From Herbiconiux sp. L3-i23 (GTDB lineage Bacteria; Actinomycetota; Actinomycetes; Actinomycetales; Microbacteriaceae): a stretch of 64,000 nt of DNA. The DNA lies in assembly GCF_023734115.1 (NCBI RefSeq), contig NZ_AP025737.1:1-64000 (forward strand), written 5' to 3'. Position numbers and translations under genes: made by a program. Shown here in pieces: positions 56,757 to 64,000 of this stretch; position 1 is the stretch's first letter; each line of letters starts with the position of its first letter. The notes under the pieces were generated by a model, which ran no database searches, was not told the DNA's origin, and saw only the letters and a program-made list of their open reading frames with translations.

Positions 56757-57658
56757 CAGCGACCACCGAACGCCGGCGCCGAGGGCGCCATCACGGCGGC
56801 CCGAGAGGGCGTCACCGCGGCTTCGAGGTCGTGGAGAACTTCAGCGCGGGCTTCCAGGCCCTCGCCCATCTCGCGCTGGACGGCGCCCAGGTGTCGGCGC
56901 GCGCGATCGATCTGATGTCGGGGCGGGTGCTGTTCTCGGTCGACGACCACATCGTGCTACCGACGGCGGGCATCGGGAAGGTGCTGCTGCTCCTCGAGGT
57001 CTCGGCGGGGCTCGGCGCGAACGGCCACTCGCGGTACGACCTGCTCGACCGCACGTCGGCCGACGAGGTCGCCGAGTCGGGCATCTGGCAGCACCTGCAC
57101 GCCCCCACCTTCCCGCTCGCCGATGCGGCGACGCTGGTGGGTGGGATGAGCGACAACGTGGCCACCAACGTCCTGCTCCGCCGTGTCGGCCTGTCCGCGG
57201 TGCGCGAGCGCGCCGACGAGCTGGGGCTGCAGAAGACCGCGCTCCTCGACCATGTGCGCGATCGTCGCGGGCCCGACGACGCCCCGCAGCTCTCCGTCGG
57301 GTCGATGGCGGAGCTCGTCTGGCTCTTCGCCGCGATCGCGCGGGGCGAGGCGGTCGACGCGACGACGAGCTACCGCGTCGCCGACTGGCTGGCGCTCGGG
57401 GTCGACCTCTCGATGGTCGCCTCGGCGTTCGGGCTCGACCCGCTGTCGCATCTGCGGTCGGACCACAATCTGGCGCTGTTCAACTCGACCGGGCACGAGC
57501 GGGGGCTGCTCAGCGAGGTCGGCGTCCTCCGCGGGCCGCGGGCCGGCGTCGCTTACGGCGTGACCGTGTCCTACCGGGACGGTCGACTCACCGATCGTCT
57601 GTCAGCGCTGCACGCGATGCGGACGATCGGCTTCGACCTGCTCGAGTACGTGCACTGA
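56753..57658 (+). CDS. Beta-lactamase-fold protein lacking the catalytic Ser and KTG Lys
   Basis: A 301-residue class A-like serine-hydrolase fold. Where active members have Ser-x-x-Lys, the sequence reads PTAGIGKVLLL, so the nucleophile is Gly73 (Lys76 is kept). The SDN motif is present (GGMSDNVATN), but the KTG box is NSTGHERG. It is therefore likely a non-catalytic relative. No clear signal peptide; the N-terminus is Arg-rich. GTG start overlaps the M13 stop (GTGA). Confidence 0.85.
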   Translation: MTATTERRRRGRHHGGPRGRHRGFEVVENFSAGFQALAHLALDGAQVSARAIDLMSGRVLFSVDDHIVLPTAGIGKVLLLLEVSAGLGANGHSRYDLLDRTSADEVAESGIWQHLHAPTFPLADAATLVGGMSDNVATNVLLRRVGLSAVRERADELGLQKTALLDHVRDRRGPDDAPQLSVGSMAELVWLFAAIARGEAVDATTSYRVADWLALGVDLSMVASAFGLDPLSHLRSDHNLALFNSTGHERGLLSEVGVLRGPRAGVAYGVTVSYRDGRLTDRLSALHAMRTIGFDLLEYVH

Positions 57659-57665
57659 CATCAGG

Positions 57666-58952
57666 TCAGGCGGTCGCGTAGCGCTCGTCGCCTGCTTCGT
57701 CGGCGTCGGGCTTGACTCCGAGGTCGAAGAGGACGTCGAACGCCGCGGTCACCTCGGCGGCACGGCCTTCGCGCGCGAGTGACTTCGCGCGCTGCGTCGG
57801 TGCGTGCACGAGGACGCTCACGAGGTGGCGCATCGCCCGCTCGGCCGCTTCGGTCGCCTCTCCGCGGGCACGGAGGCGCTCGAGCTCGGCGTCGAGCAGG
57901 TCGAAGACGCGCGATCGGTAGGCGACGACCGCGGAGGTGACCTGCTGCTCGGCCGACTCCGCGTGGTACGCGGCAGCGGCCGAGCCGATGAGCGCGCGGG
58001 CGTCGTCGGTCGCCGCCAGCTCTTCGAGCGGAGCATGCAGTCGGATGGTCTCGAGATCGAGGAGCTCGGTGTGGGGGAGGCCGCCCACAGCGGGGTCCAC
58101 GTTGCGCGGCAGACCCATGTCGATCACGAAGAGCGGCGCCGACGTCGCGGAGCGGGCACCCTCGATCATGTCGCGGGTGAGCACCACGGTCTCGGCGGTG
58201 CTGCAGGTGACGATGACCGTGGCGGTGGCGAGCGCGTCGGCGAGCGTCTCCCGCGTCACGGCGCGGACGCCTTCCCGGGTGGCGAACTTGTGGGCGCGAC
58301 CCGAGGGCGAAAACACTCCGACCTCGGTCACACCGCGGTCGCGGAGGGCGGCGAGGCTCGCCCCCGCGTACTTGCCGGTGCCCACCAGCAGGATCTCCTG
58401 GTCGCGCCAGTCGGAGATGCGGCTCGATGCCAGGTCGAGGGCGAGGCGCACGATCGAGCGACCGGCGCCGCCGACGCCGGTGTTGGTCTGCACGGCCCGC
58501 GACGCGGTCGACGCCCGCTGGAAGAGTCGCTCGAGTTCGGGTGAGGTGGTACCGGCGACGCGGGCCGAGTCGAGGGCGCGACGCACCTGGCCGGCGATCT
58601 CGCCCTCGCCGACGACGACCGACTCGAGTCCGCTCGAGACGGCGAAGAGGTGTTCGGCGACCTCGGGTCCCGAGTGCACGGCGGTCGAGCCGCGCAGCTC
58701 CTCGGCGGTGATGCCGGTGCGCTCGGCGATCAGCTCGATGGCGCCCTGCGCCGCGAGTTCGCGTGCGGCCGGGAGAGGTTCGTCGATGTCGAGGTAGGCC
58801 TCGAAGCGGTTGCAGGTCGCGACCACCACGGCACCGGTCACGAAGCCGGTGTGATCGACGAGATCGGGACCGACCGAGGGTCCGGAGACGGAGAGACGCT
58901 CGAGGAGATCGAAGGCCGCCGTACGGTGGCTCGCTGAGAGACAGAGGAGCAC
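57666..58952 (-). CDS. hemA: Glutamyl-tRNA reductase
   Basis: First step of the C5 pathway to 5-aminolevulinate. The 428-residue protein has the catalytic Cys in VVVATCNRFEAYLD, the GEGEIAGQVRRAL specificity region and the NADPH-binding VGTGKYAGASLAAL. GTG at 58952 is chosen because an upstream ATG at 59009 would reach over the divergent hemE start. A TAGAAT hexamer eight bases before the GTG suggests a nearly leaderless transcript. Confidence 0.93.
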   Translation of the reverse strand: MLLCLSASHRTAAFDLLERLSVSGPSVGPDLVDHTGFVTGAVVVATCNRFEAYLDIDEPLPAARELAAQGAIELIAERTGITAEELRGSTAVHSGPEVAEHLFAVSSGLESVVVGEGEIAGQVRRALDSARVAGTTSPELERLFQRASTASRAVQTNTGVGGAGRSIVRLALDLASSRISDWRDQEILLVGTGKYAGASLAALRDRGVTEVGVFSPSGRAHKFATREGVRAVTRETLADALATATVIVTCSTAETVVLTRDMIEGARSATSAPLFVIDMGLPRNVDPAVGGLPHTELLDLETIRLHAPLEELAATDDARALIGSAAAAYHAESAEQQVTSAVVAYRSRVFDLLDAELERLRARGEATEAAERAMRHLVSVLVHAPTQRAKSLAREGRAAEVTAAFDVLFDLGVKPDADEAGDERYATA

Positions 58953-58989
58953 GACAAGTAATTCTACGCGCCGTGGAACACTTGGCTCT

Positions 58990-60066
58990 GTGTCTGCCCT
59001 GTCCGCCAATCACCCGCTCCTCGACGGTCGTACCTCCGACGCCCCTCTGATCCGCGCCTACCGCGGTGAACGGCAGCCGTCGCCGCCCGTGTGGTTCATG
59101 CGCCAGGCCGGGCGTTCGCTGCCCGAGTATCGCGAGCTGCGCGAGGGAGTCGCGATGCTCGACAGCTGCCTCGACCCCGAGATGGCCAGCGAGATCACCC
59201 TTCAGCCCGTCCGGCGTCACGGCGTCGACGCGGCCATCTTCTTCAGCGACATCGTCATCCCCCTGAAGCTCTCGGGCGTCGCCGTCGATATCGTCCCCGG
59301 CCGCGGACCCGTGCTCGAGTCGCCGGTGCGAGACGCCGCCGACGTGCGTGCGCTGCGCTCTCACACCCTCGAACCCGATGCTCTCGCACCGGTCGAGGCG
59401 GGAGTGCGCCGGACCGTCGAGCAGCTCGGAACCACTCCGCTCATCGGCTTCGCGGGCGCTCCGTTCACCCTCGCCGCCTACCTCGTCGAAGGCGGACCGT
59501 CCAAGGACCACCTGCGGGCCCGCGCGATGATGCGCGCCGATCCCGAGAGCTGGCGGGCCCTGATGGAGTGGACCGCCGATGTCACGGGCGCCTTCCTGCG
59601 AGCTCAGCTCCAGGCCGGCGCGAGCGCAGCGCAGCTGTTCGACTCGTGGGCGGGGTCTCTCTCGCCGCACGACTACGAGGAGTCGGTGCTGTGGGCGTCG
59701 CGCCGCGCGCTCGACCACGTCCGCGATCTCGAGGTCCCGCTCGTCCACTTCGGCGTCGGCACCGGCGAGATCCTGCCCGCGATGCTGAGTGCCGGCGTCG
59801 ACGCCGTGGGCGTGGACTGGCGCACTCCGCTCGACGAGGCCTCCCGGCGTCTCGGCGGATCGACCACCGTGCAGGGCAACCTCGACCCGGCGATCCTGAG
59901 CGCACCCTGGCCGATCGTCGAGTCCGCCGTGCTCGACGTCGTCGACCGTGGCCGGGCCGCTCCCGCCCACGTGTTCAACCTCGGGCACGGAGTACCGGCC
60001 GACGCGGACCCGTCGGTACTGACCCGGATCGTCGAACTGCTCCACTCGGGAGCGGCGCGCTCGTGA
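58990..60066 (+). CDS. hemE: Uroporphyrinogen decarboxylase
   Basis: Converts uroporphyrinogen III to coproporphyrinogen III. The 358-residue protein has the signature VWFMRQAGRSLPEYRELR, the catalytic Asp in FFSDIVIPL, and GFAGAPFTLAAYLVEG. GTG start at 58990, 37 bases from the divergent hemA start, so the two promoters must overlap or interleave. Four-base overlap with hemY. Confidence 0.95.
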   Translation: MSALSANHPLLDGRTSDAPLIRAYRGERQPSPPVWFMRQAGRSLPEYRELREGVAMLDSCLDPEMASEITLQPVRRHGVDAAIFFSDIVIPLKLSGVAVDIVPGRGPVLESPVRDAADVRALRSHTLEPDALAPVEAGVRRTVEQLGTTPLIGFAGAPFTLAAYLVEGGPSKDHLRARAMMRADPESWRALMEWTADVTGAFLRAQLQAGASAAQLFDSWAGSLSPHDYEESVLWASRRALDHVRDLEVPLVHFGVGTGEILPAMLSAGVDAVGVDWRTPLDEASRRLGGSTTVQGNLDPAILSAPWPIVESAVLDVVDRGRAAPAHVFNLGHGVPADADPSVLTRIVELLHSGAARS

Positions 60067-61385
60067 CCCGGACCCTCGTCATCGGGGGAGGGGTGGCGGG
60101 ACTCGTCGCCGCTCGCGCCGCCGCCATCCGCGGCGACGAGGTCACCCTGATCGAGGCGGACGAGCGACTCGGCGGCCTGGTCGACCAGGCCGTCCTCGGC
60201 GGCGTGCCGATCGACATGGGCGCCGAGAGCATCGCGACCCGCGGAACCGCGATCGCATCGCTCCTCGGCGCCGTCGGGCTGGAGAGCGCGCCCGTCGCAC
60301 CCGGCGGTGCACGGCTGTTCCTCGACGGCGCCGTCTTCCCGCTGCCGTCGGCGAGCCTGCTGGGCATCCCCGGCTCGCCGCTCGCCGACGACGTCCGCCG
60401 CATCATCGGCACTCGCGCGTCCCTGCGCGCATGGGCGGATCGCATCCGACCCGAACTGCACATCGGCCGGGAGACGAACCTCGGCTCCCTCGTCCGCCGC
60501 CGGATGGGGCCCACCGTGCTCGACGACCTGGTGCGCCCCGTGGTCGAAGGCGTCTACGGGGTGGACCCGGACGACGCCGACGTCGACGCGCTCATCCCCG
60601 GACTCAACACCGCGCTGACCAGGGCAGGGTCACTGTCGGGCGCGGTGCTGTCCCTTCGCAGCGGAGCGCCGGCGGGAGCCGCCGTCGCGGGTATCGCCGG
60701 CGGCGTCGGCGCGCTGGTCGCGGCGCTCGCCGACTCGCTCGTCGCGGTGGGAGGAGAGATCCGCCGCAGCTCTCCCGCGCTCGCCATCGCGCGCGCGGCC
60801 GACCGCTTCGAGGTCGCCATCCCCGACGGCACCCTCGAGGCCGACCGCGTCGTCGTGGCCACCCCCGGTCCCGTTGCGCGGAGACTCCTCCGCGAAACGG
60901 TTCCGACCGGCGAGTGGCCGCGATCGCGCACGAGTCGCGCGGTCGCGGTGATGCTCGACGCGCCGTCGCTCGATCAGGCTCCTCTCGGCACCGGAGTGCT
61001 CGTCGCTCGTCCCTCGGAGGGCGGTCCGACCGCGCTGACGCACTCGAGCGCCAAGTGGCCGTGGCTGCGTGAGATCCTCCCGCCCTCCCGTCACGTGATC
61101 CGGCTGTCCTACCGCGGTGACGGGCCGCCGGTCGGAGTTGCGAAAGCAGTCGCCGATGCGGCGACGCTCTTCGGCGCGCCCCTCCAGGAGTCGGCTGTGG
61201 TCGGATCGGCCGAACATACCTGGGTTCAGGACGCGCCTCGCGCCCTGCTCGGCGTCCGCGCCGCAGCCGAGGAGTTCGAACGCGCCGTTCGCGAGGTGGA
61301 CGGGCTCGCGGTCACGGGCGCTTGGATCGCGGGAACCGGCATCGCGTCGATCGTGCCCCATGCGCAAGCGGCCGGAGCCGCCTGA
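60063..61385 (+). CDS. hemY: Coproporphyrinogen III oxidase (HemY/CgoX)
   Basis: FAD enzyme of the coproporphyrin-dependent haem pathway of Gram-positives, oxidising coproporphyrinogen III to coproporphyrin III. The 440-residue protein has the dinucleotide-binding start VIGGGVAGLVAARAA, EADERLGGL and the C-terminal FAD motif AVTGAWIAGTGIASIV. GTG overlaps the hemE stop. HemQ further downstream supports this pathway; the ferrochelatase is not in the window. Confidence 0.93.
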   Translation: MTRTLVIGGGVAGLVAARAAAIRGDEVTLIEADERLGGLVDQAVLGGVPIDMGAESIATRGTAIASLLGAVGLESAPVAPGGARLFLDGAVFPLPSASLLGIPGSPLADDVRRIIGTRASLRAWADRIRPELHIGRETNLGSLVRRRMGPTVLDDLVRPVVEGVYGVDPDDADVDALIPGLNTALTRAGSLSGAVLSLRSGAPAGAAVAGIAGGVGALVAALADSLVAVGGEIRRSSPALAIARAADRFEVAIPDGTLEADRVVVATPGPVARRLLRETVPTGEWPRSRTSRAVAVMLDAPSLDQAPLGTGVLVARPSEGGPTALTHSSAKWPWLREILPPSRHVIRLSYRGDGPPVGVAKAVADAATLFGAPLQESAVVGSAEHTWVQDAPRALLGVRAAAEEFERAVREVDGLAVTGAWIAGTGIASIVPHAQAAGAA

Positions 61386-61403
61386 TCACGCCATTTGCTT
61401 TTC

Positions 61404-61420
61404 CTAGTTCGTCTAACTAG
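61404..61420. promoter_or_regulatory. Candidate MarR operator CTAGTT-N5-AACTAG
   Basis: A perfect inverted repeat (61404-61409 and 61415-61420) in the promoter gap of the two-gene unit that ends with a MarR-family regulator. The TAGTT/AACTA half-sites are like those bound by many MarR proteins. Autoregulation is inferred. Confidence 0.55.
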
Positions 61421-61458
61421 ATTCTCTCCGTAAGCACATCTCGACGGAGGGACAAGCG

Positions 61459-61833
61459 ATGAACAAGTTGAGGGAAGCCGCGGTCGTGCGGACTCGGTAC
61501 CAGCGCCAGACTCCCGCCGCTCCGTCGACCATGATCGACTGGACCGTCGCCCAGCCCGGCCTCTGGGTCGGCCGCATCGGTCTCGACTTCGCCGGGCTCG
61601 TCGAGCTCGGCGCCGACGGCTACGTGGTAACCGACTGGCGCGGCGAGAAGCTCGGCACCCACGCTGCGCTCGAAGACGCGCAGCTCTCCCTCGAGCCGGC
61701 ACAGCGTTCACTGCAGCGCGACCTGCAGGAGCGTGCCGCCGCCCGCACCAACGCCCTCCTGAGCTGCGCGCTCGTCGTCGGAACGCTGACCGTCGCCGGT
61801 GCGGTCGGGGCCTGGCTGGCACAGTCGGCGTGA
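61459..61833 (+). CDS. Small protein with C-terminal membrane anchor, unknown function
   Basis: A 124-residue protein: a soluble domain (WTVAQPGLWVGRIGLDFAGLVE through YVVTDWRGEKLG) that may be beta-rich, a helical stretch (LEPAQRSLQRDLQERAAART) and a C-terminal transmembrane helix (LLSCALVVGTLTVAGAVGAWL). No family is recognised. ATG at 61459 with GGAGG about 10 bases upstream (61446-61450). Its stop overlaps the MarR GTG by four bases, so the regulator probably controls it. Confidence 0.75.
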   Translation: MNKLREAAVVRTRYQRQTPAAPSTMIDWTVAQPGLWVGRIGLDFAGLVELGADGYVVTDWRGEKLGTHAALEDAQLSLEPAQRSLQRDLQERAAARTNALLSCALVVGTLTVAGAVGAWLAQSA

Positions 61834-62342
61834 GCGTCACCACCGACGAGCGCGGCGCATCGGGGTACTGGTACCCCGATGACGACCTCCGCGCCGTCGA
61901 TGTCCTGAACGCGTTGCGCGCCTACCGCTCCGCGGAGTCCGCGATGCGCAAACGGACTCGCTCATCGATGGGGATGGGCGAGACCGATCTCAGCGCCCTG
62001 CGGTACCTTCTCGCCGAGGCGAGGGCCGGACGCACGGTCAGCCCTAAGGACCTCGCGGTGCGACTCGAGATCTCAACGGCATCCGTGTCGGTGCTGATCG
62101 ACCGCCTCGAGAAGAGCGGCCATGTCGTCCGGCGACGTTCGCCGACCGACGGACGTGGAGTCATCGTCGAGGCGACTCCGTCCACGGAGGCCGAAGTGCG
62201 CGGCACTCTCGGGGCGATGCACGGTCGCATGCACGAGGTCGCGGACTCGATGACGCCCGAGGAGGCACGCGCCGTCGTGCACTTCCTCCGCCGCATGACC
62301 GCCGCGGTCGACTCGATCGACCCGCCCCATTCTGAGCGTTGA
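61830..62342 (+). CDS. MarR-family transcriptional regulator
   Basis: A 170-residue winged-helix regulator. The DNA-binding core is LSALRYLLAEARAGRTVSPKDLAVRLEISTASVSVLIDRLEKSGHVVRR, followed by the basic wing RSPTDGRGVIVEATP and a dimerisation helix. The signal is unknown. GTG start, coupled to the preceding membrane protein. An operator-like repeat lies 39 bases before that first gene. Confidence 0.9.
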   Translation: MSVTTDERGASGYWYPDDDLRAVDVLNALRAYRSAESAMRKRTRSSMGMGETDLSALRYLLAEARAGRTVSPKDLAVRLEISTASVSVLIDRLEKSGHVVRRRSPTDGRGVIVEATPSTEAEVRGTLGAMHGRMHEVADSMTPEEARAVVHFLRRMTAAVDSIDPPHSER

Positions 62343-62436
62343 CTGACCGCCAGGTGGTCTTAGGTTATTCCCGGTTTGGAATCGGGCTGTACGGCTACTG
62401 TGTGGGGCACGAACAAGACTGACGATCGGAGCTGTC

Positions 62437-62772
62437 ATGAAGGGCAAGCTGGTTTTCGCCACCGGACTCGCGGTCGGCTATGTGCTGGGCACGCGCGCGG
62501 GTCGACGCCGCTACGAGCAGATCAAGGCGAGCGCGCAGAAGCTGTGGACGAGCGCGCCCGTCCAGAAGGGCGTCGAGCAGGTCCAGGGCTTCGTCGACGA
62601 GCACAGCCCCGACGTCCCGGCGGTTCTCGCCGACGGCGCGAAGAAGGTCATCGACAAGGTCGCCGAGTCGGCCTCGGGCAAGTCCGCGGCGCGCAAGGCG
62701 TCCTCGCAGACCCGCTCGACGACGACGCGACGCAGCTCCGGGGCGTCGGCGAACGACGCCGCGACCGAGTGA
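62437..62772 (+). CDS. YtxH-like small protein
   Basis: A 111-residue protein. The N-terminal hydrophobic stretch (GKLVFATGLAVGYVLGTRAGRRRYEQIK) matches the YtxH pattern of a short glycine-rich membrane helix followed by basic residues. The C-terminal half is Ala/Ser/Lys/Arg-rich and probably disordered. ATG with GGAG about 9 bases upstream. First of three small genes linked by short gaps or overlaps. Confidence 0.8.
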   Translation: MKGKLVFATGLAVGYVLGTRAGRRRYEQIKASAQKLWTSAPVQKGVEQVQGFVDEHSPDVPAVLADGAKKVIDKVAESASGKSAARKASSQTRSTTTRRSSGASANDAATE

Positions 62773-62779
62773 GGCACAG

Positions 62780-63196
62780 GTGACTGATACCGACGGCGCC
62801 GATGTGCGGAAGAAGTCGCTCGGCAAACTCATCGCCGATGTGCCCGGACTCGTCGGGCAGCTCATCCGCGACGAGATCGATCAGATCAAGAAGGAGCTCG
62901 TCAGCAAGCTGACAGCGCTCGGTATCGGGGTCGGGCTCTTCGCCGCGGCCGCGTTCCTCGGCTTCTTCCTGTTCGCGGTGCTCCTCGCCGCCGCGATCCT
63001 CGGACTCGCGGTGGTGTTCCCGGGCTGGCTCGCGGCGCTGATCGTCGCCGGAGCGCTGCTCGTCATCATCGTGATCCTCGTGCTCATCGGAGTCGCGCGC
63101 CTGAAGAAGGGCGTGCCGCCGGTTCCCGAGGAGACCATCAAGAGCGTGAAGAACGACGTGAGAGCGATCAAGGGGATGGGTAAGTATGACCACTGA
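62780..63196 (+). CDS. Actinobacterial holin-superfamily-like membrane protein
   Basis: A 138-residue protein with an amphipathic N-terminus (KSLGKLIADVPGLVGQLIRDEIDQIKKEL) and two transmembrane helices (about residues 45-75 and 77-100), the pattern of the 'phage holin family'/DUF1469 envelope proteins. These are chromosomal and not phage genes; function unknown. GTG 62780 starts seven bases behind the YtxH-like stop. Overlaps the DUF3618 gene by 11 bases. Confidence 0.85.
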   Translation: MTDTDGADVRKKSLGKLIADVPGLVGQLIRDEIDQIKKELVSKLTALGIGVGLFAAAAFLGFFLFAVLLAAAILGLAVVFPGWLAALIVAGALLVIIVILVLIGVARLKKGVPPVPEETIKSVKNDVRAIKGMGKYDH

Positions 63197-63461
63197 CGAC
63201 CAGTCGCTGACCCACAAGGAACGGGCACTCGGCGAGATCCGCGACGACATCGAGACGACCCGCGAGAAGCTCGCGGCGACGCTCGACGCCATCGAGGACA
63301 AGCTCAATCTGCCCAAGCAGGCGCAGCAGGCAGCCGGCAAGCTCGGTGACCGTTTCCGCGACCTGCAGCGCGACAACCCCGTCGTGCTGTACGCCTCGGC
63401 GGCGATCGTGGCGCTCGGCACGGTCGGCGGAGTGCTCGTCTGGCGCATGGCCAGACGATGA
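63186..63461 (+). CDS. DUF3618 protein
   Basis: A 91-residue protein with the DUF3618 signature EIRDDIETTREKLAATLDAIEDKLN, a helical middle and a C-terminal transmembrane helix (VVLYASAAIVALGTVGGVLVW). Commonly found behind holin-like and YtxH-like genes in actinobacteria; function unknown. ATG at 63186 lies within the end of the preceding gene. Confidence 0.88.
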   Translation: MTTDDQSLTHKERALGEIRDDIETTREKLAATLDAIEDKLNLPKQAQQAAGKLGDRFRDLQRDNPVVLYASAAIVALGTVGGVLVWRMARR

Positions 63462-63500
63462 CGTCTCCTCGTTTTTGATCGCTGCTCCGGCGGGTGTGTA

Positions 63501-64000
63501 ATGGAGGTCATGACGTCCACAGGCTTCGCCGTGTGGACGGTGTTCCATCGTGACCCGTCTACCCCATCCACCCCGGACGACGCACCCGCTCTCGAGACGC
63601 TCATCGCTTCTCTCGCCGAGCGCGGCGTCGTGACCCGGGGCTTCTACGACGTCTCCGGCCTTCGGGCCGACGCGGACATCATGGTCTGGCTCCACGGAGA
63701 AGACCCGGCCGCGCTGCAGGCCGCTATCCGCGAACTCCGGCGCTCGCCGATGCTCGCCGCCCACGGCGTGAGCTGGAGTGCCATGGGCGTGCACCGCGAC
63801 GCGGAGTTCAACCGTTCGCACGTGCCCGGCTTCCTCCGCGGCGAGCACGCTCGGGAGTGGCTCACCGTCTACCCCTTCAACCGCTCGTACGACTGGTACG
63901 TGCTCCCCGAGGACGACCGCAAGCGCATGCTGATCGAGCACGGCCGCAAGGGCGCCGCGTACAAGTCGGTCGTCGCGAACACCGTCGCCGCGTTCGCGCT
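63501..64000 (+). CDS. hemQ: Coproheme decarboxylase HemQ (partial, runs off the window)
   Basis: Final enzyme of the coproporphyrin-dependent haem pathway, of the chlorite dismutase-like fold. About 166 residues are visible. The start region FAVWTVFHRDPS and the block WLTVYPFNRSYDWYVLPEDDRKRMLIEHG (catalytic Tyr in YPFNR) are diagnostic; the proximal His lies beyond the window. ATG 63501 is used; an in-frame ATG at 63510 is possible but would place GGAGG only two bases away. Confidence 0.9.
   Translation, partial: MEVMTSTGFAVWTVFHRDPSTPSTPDDAPALETLIASLAERGVVTRGFYDVSGLRADADIMVWLHGEDPAALQAAIRELRRSPMLAAHGVSWSAMGVHRDAEFNRSHVPGFLRGEHAREWLTVYPFNRSYDWYVLPEDDRKRMLIEHGRKGAAYKSVVANTVAAFA

Noticed and set aside
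57661-60045. A 794-codon reverse-strand frame over hemA and hemE
   Set aside because: Both strands already encode recognisable haem enzymes in other frames; the long frame has shadow composition.
59091-60062. N-terminal extension of hemY through hemE
   Set aside because: The FAD-binding motif starts right after the GTG at 60063, and the upstream part is hemE in another frame.
62780-63196. Phage holin as a sign of a prophage
   Set aside because: The family name is misleading. It sits with YtxH-like and DUF3618 genes, a common chromosomal set, and no phage genes are nearby.

Overview
The window is the replication-origin end of an actinobacterial chromosome, most likely a member of Microbacteriaceae. 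The reasons are high GC with G/C-ending codons, frequent GTG starts, the core order dnaA-oriC-dnaN-gnd-recF-dciA-gyrB-gyrA, the reverse-strand block pknB-pknA-pbpA-rodA-pstP-fhaB-fhaA next to tRNA-Leu, a NucS mismatch endonuclease, and a coproporphyrin-type haem cluster with HemQ. No species is assigned.

Layout. 1-10854: origin and replication genes (dnaA, oriC, dnaN, gnd, recF, dciA, gyrB, gyrA, a DUF3566 membrane protein). 10906-11464: tRNA-Ile and tRNA-Ala, then a terminator and a decayed duplicate of the tRNA-Ala tail. 11465-16518: pfkA, a membrane protein of unknown function, a cyclophilin, a rhomboid protease, crgA, a class E sortase, a 59-residue membrane protein and a pabA/trpG glutaminase. 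16559-25429 (reverse strand): the growth and division signalling operon (FHA proteins, PP2C phosphatase, RodA, PbpA, PknA, PknB), mostly joined by 3-4 bp start/stop overlaps. 25604-25690: tRNA-Leu(CAG).

25691-about 47066: an accessory island directly behind tRNA-Leu. A frame-broken DDE-transposase-like gene lies at the tRNA side and another frame-broken gene at the far side. The cargo covers lipoprotein maturation (lspA, lnt), a KmtR-like sensor with a CDF exporter, two M23 peptidases, DsbA-like and TlpA-like thiol proteins, copper/cytochrome assembly (CopD-CtaG fusion, a second CtaG, ResB, CopC, YcnI/DUF1775), a CmtR-type Cd/Pb sensor with a P1B ATPase, and a second KmtR-like sensor with an EamA transporter that ends in a His-rich tail. 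The three sensors appear to be leaderless, and candidate operators can be read over their start sites. I infer a transferable module for metal efflux plus assembly of metalloproteins outside the membrane.

47285-57658: ordinary accessory and housekeeping genes (CoA-transferase family III, DUF2200, SDR, VOC, HAD phosphatase, a pair of palindromic intergenic repeats, nucS, MFS and MATE transporters, an M13 metallopeptidase, a beta-lactamase fold protein without its catalytic Ser/Lys). 57666-64000: haem biosynthesis (hemA divergent from hemE-hemY, later hemQ), separated by a small membrane protein/MarR pair and three small envelope proteins. hemQ runs off the end of the window.
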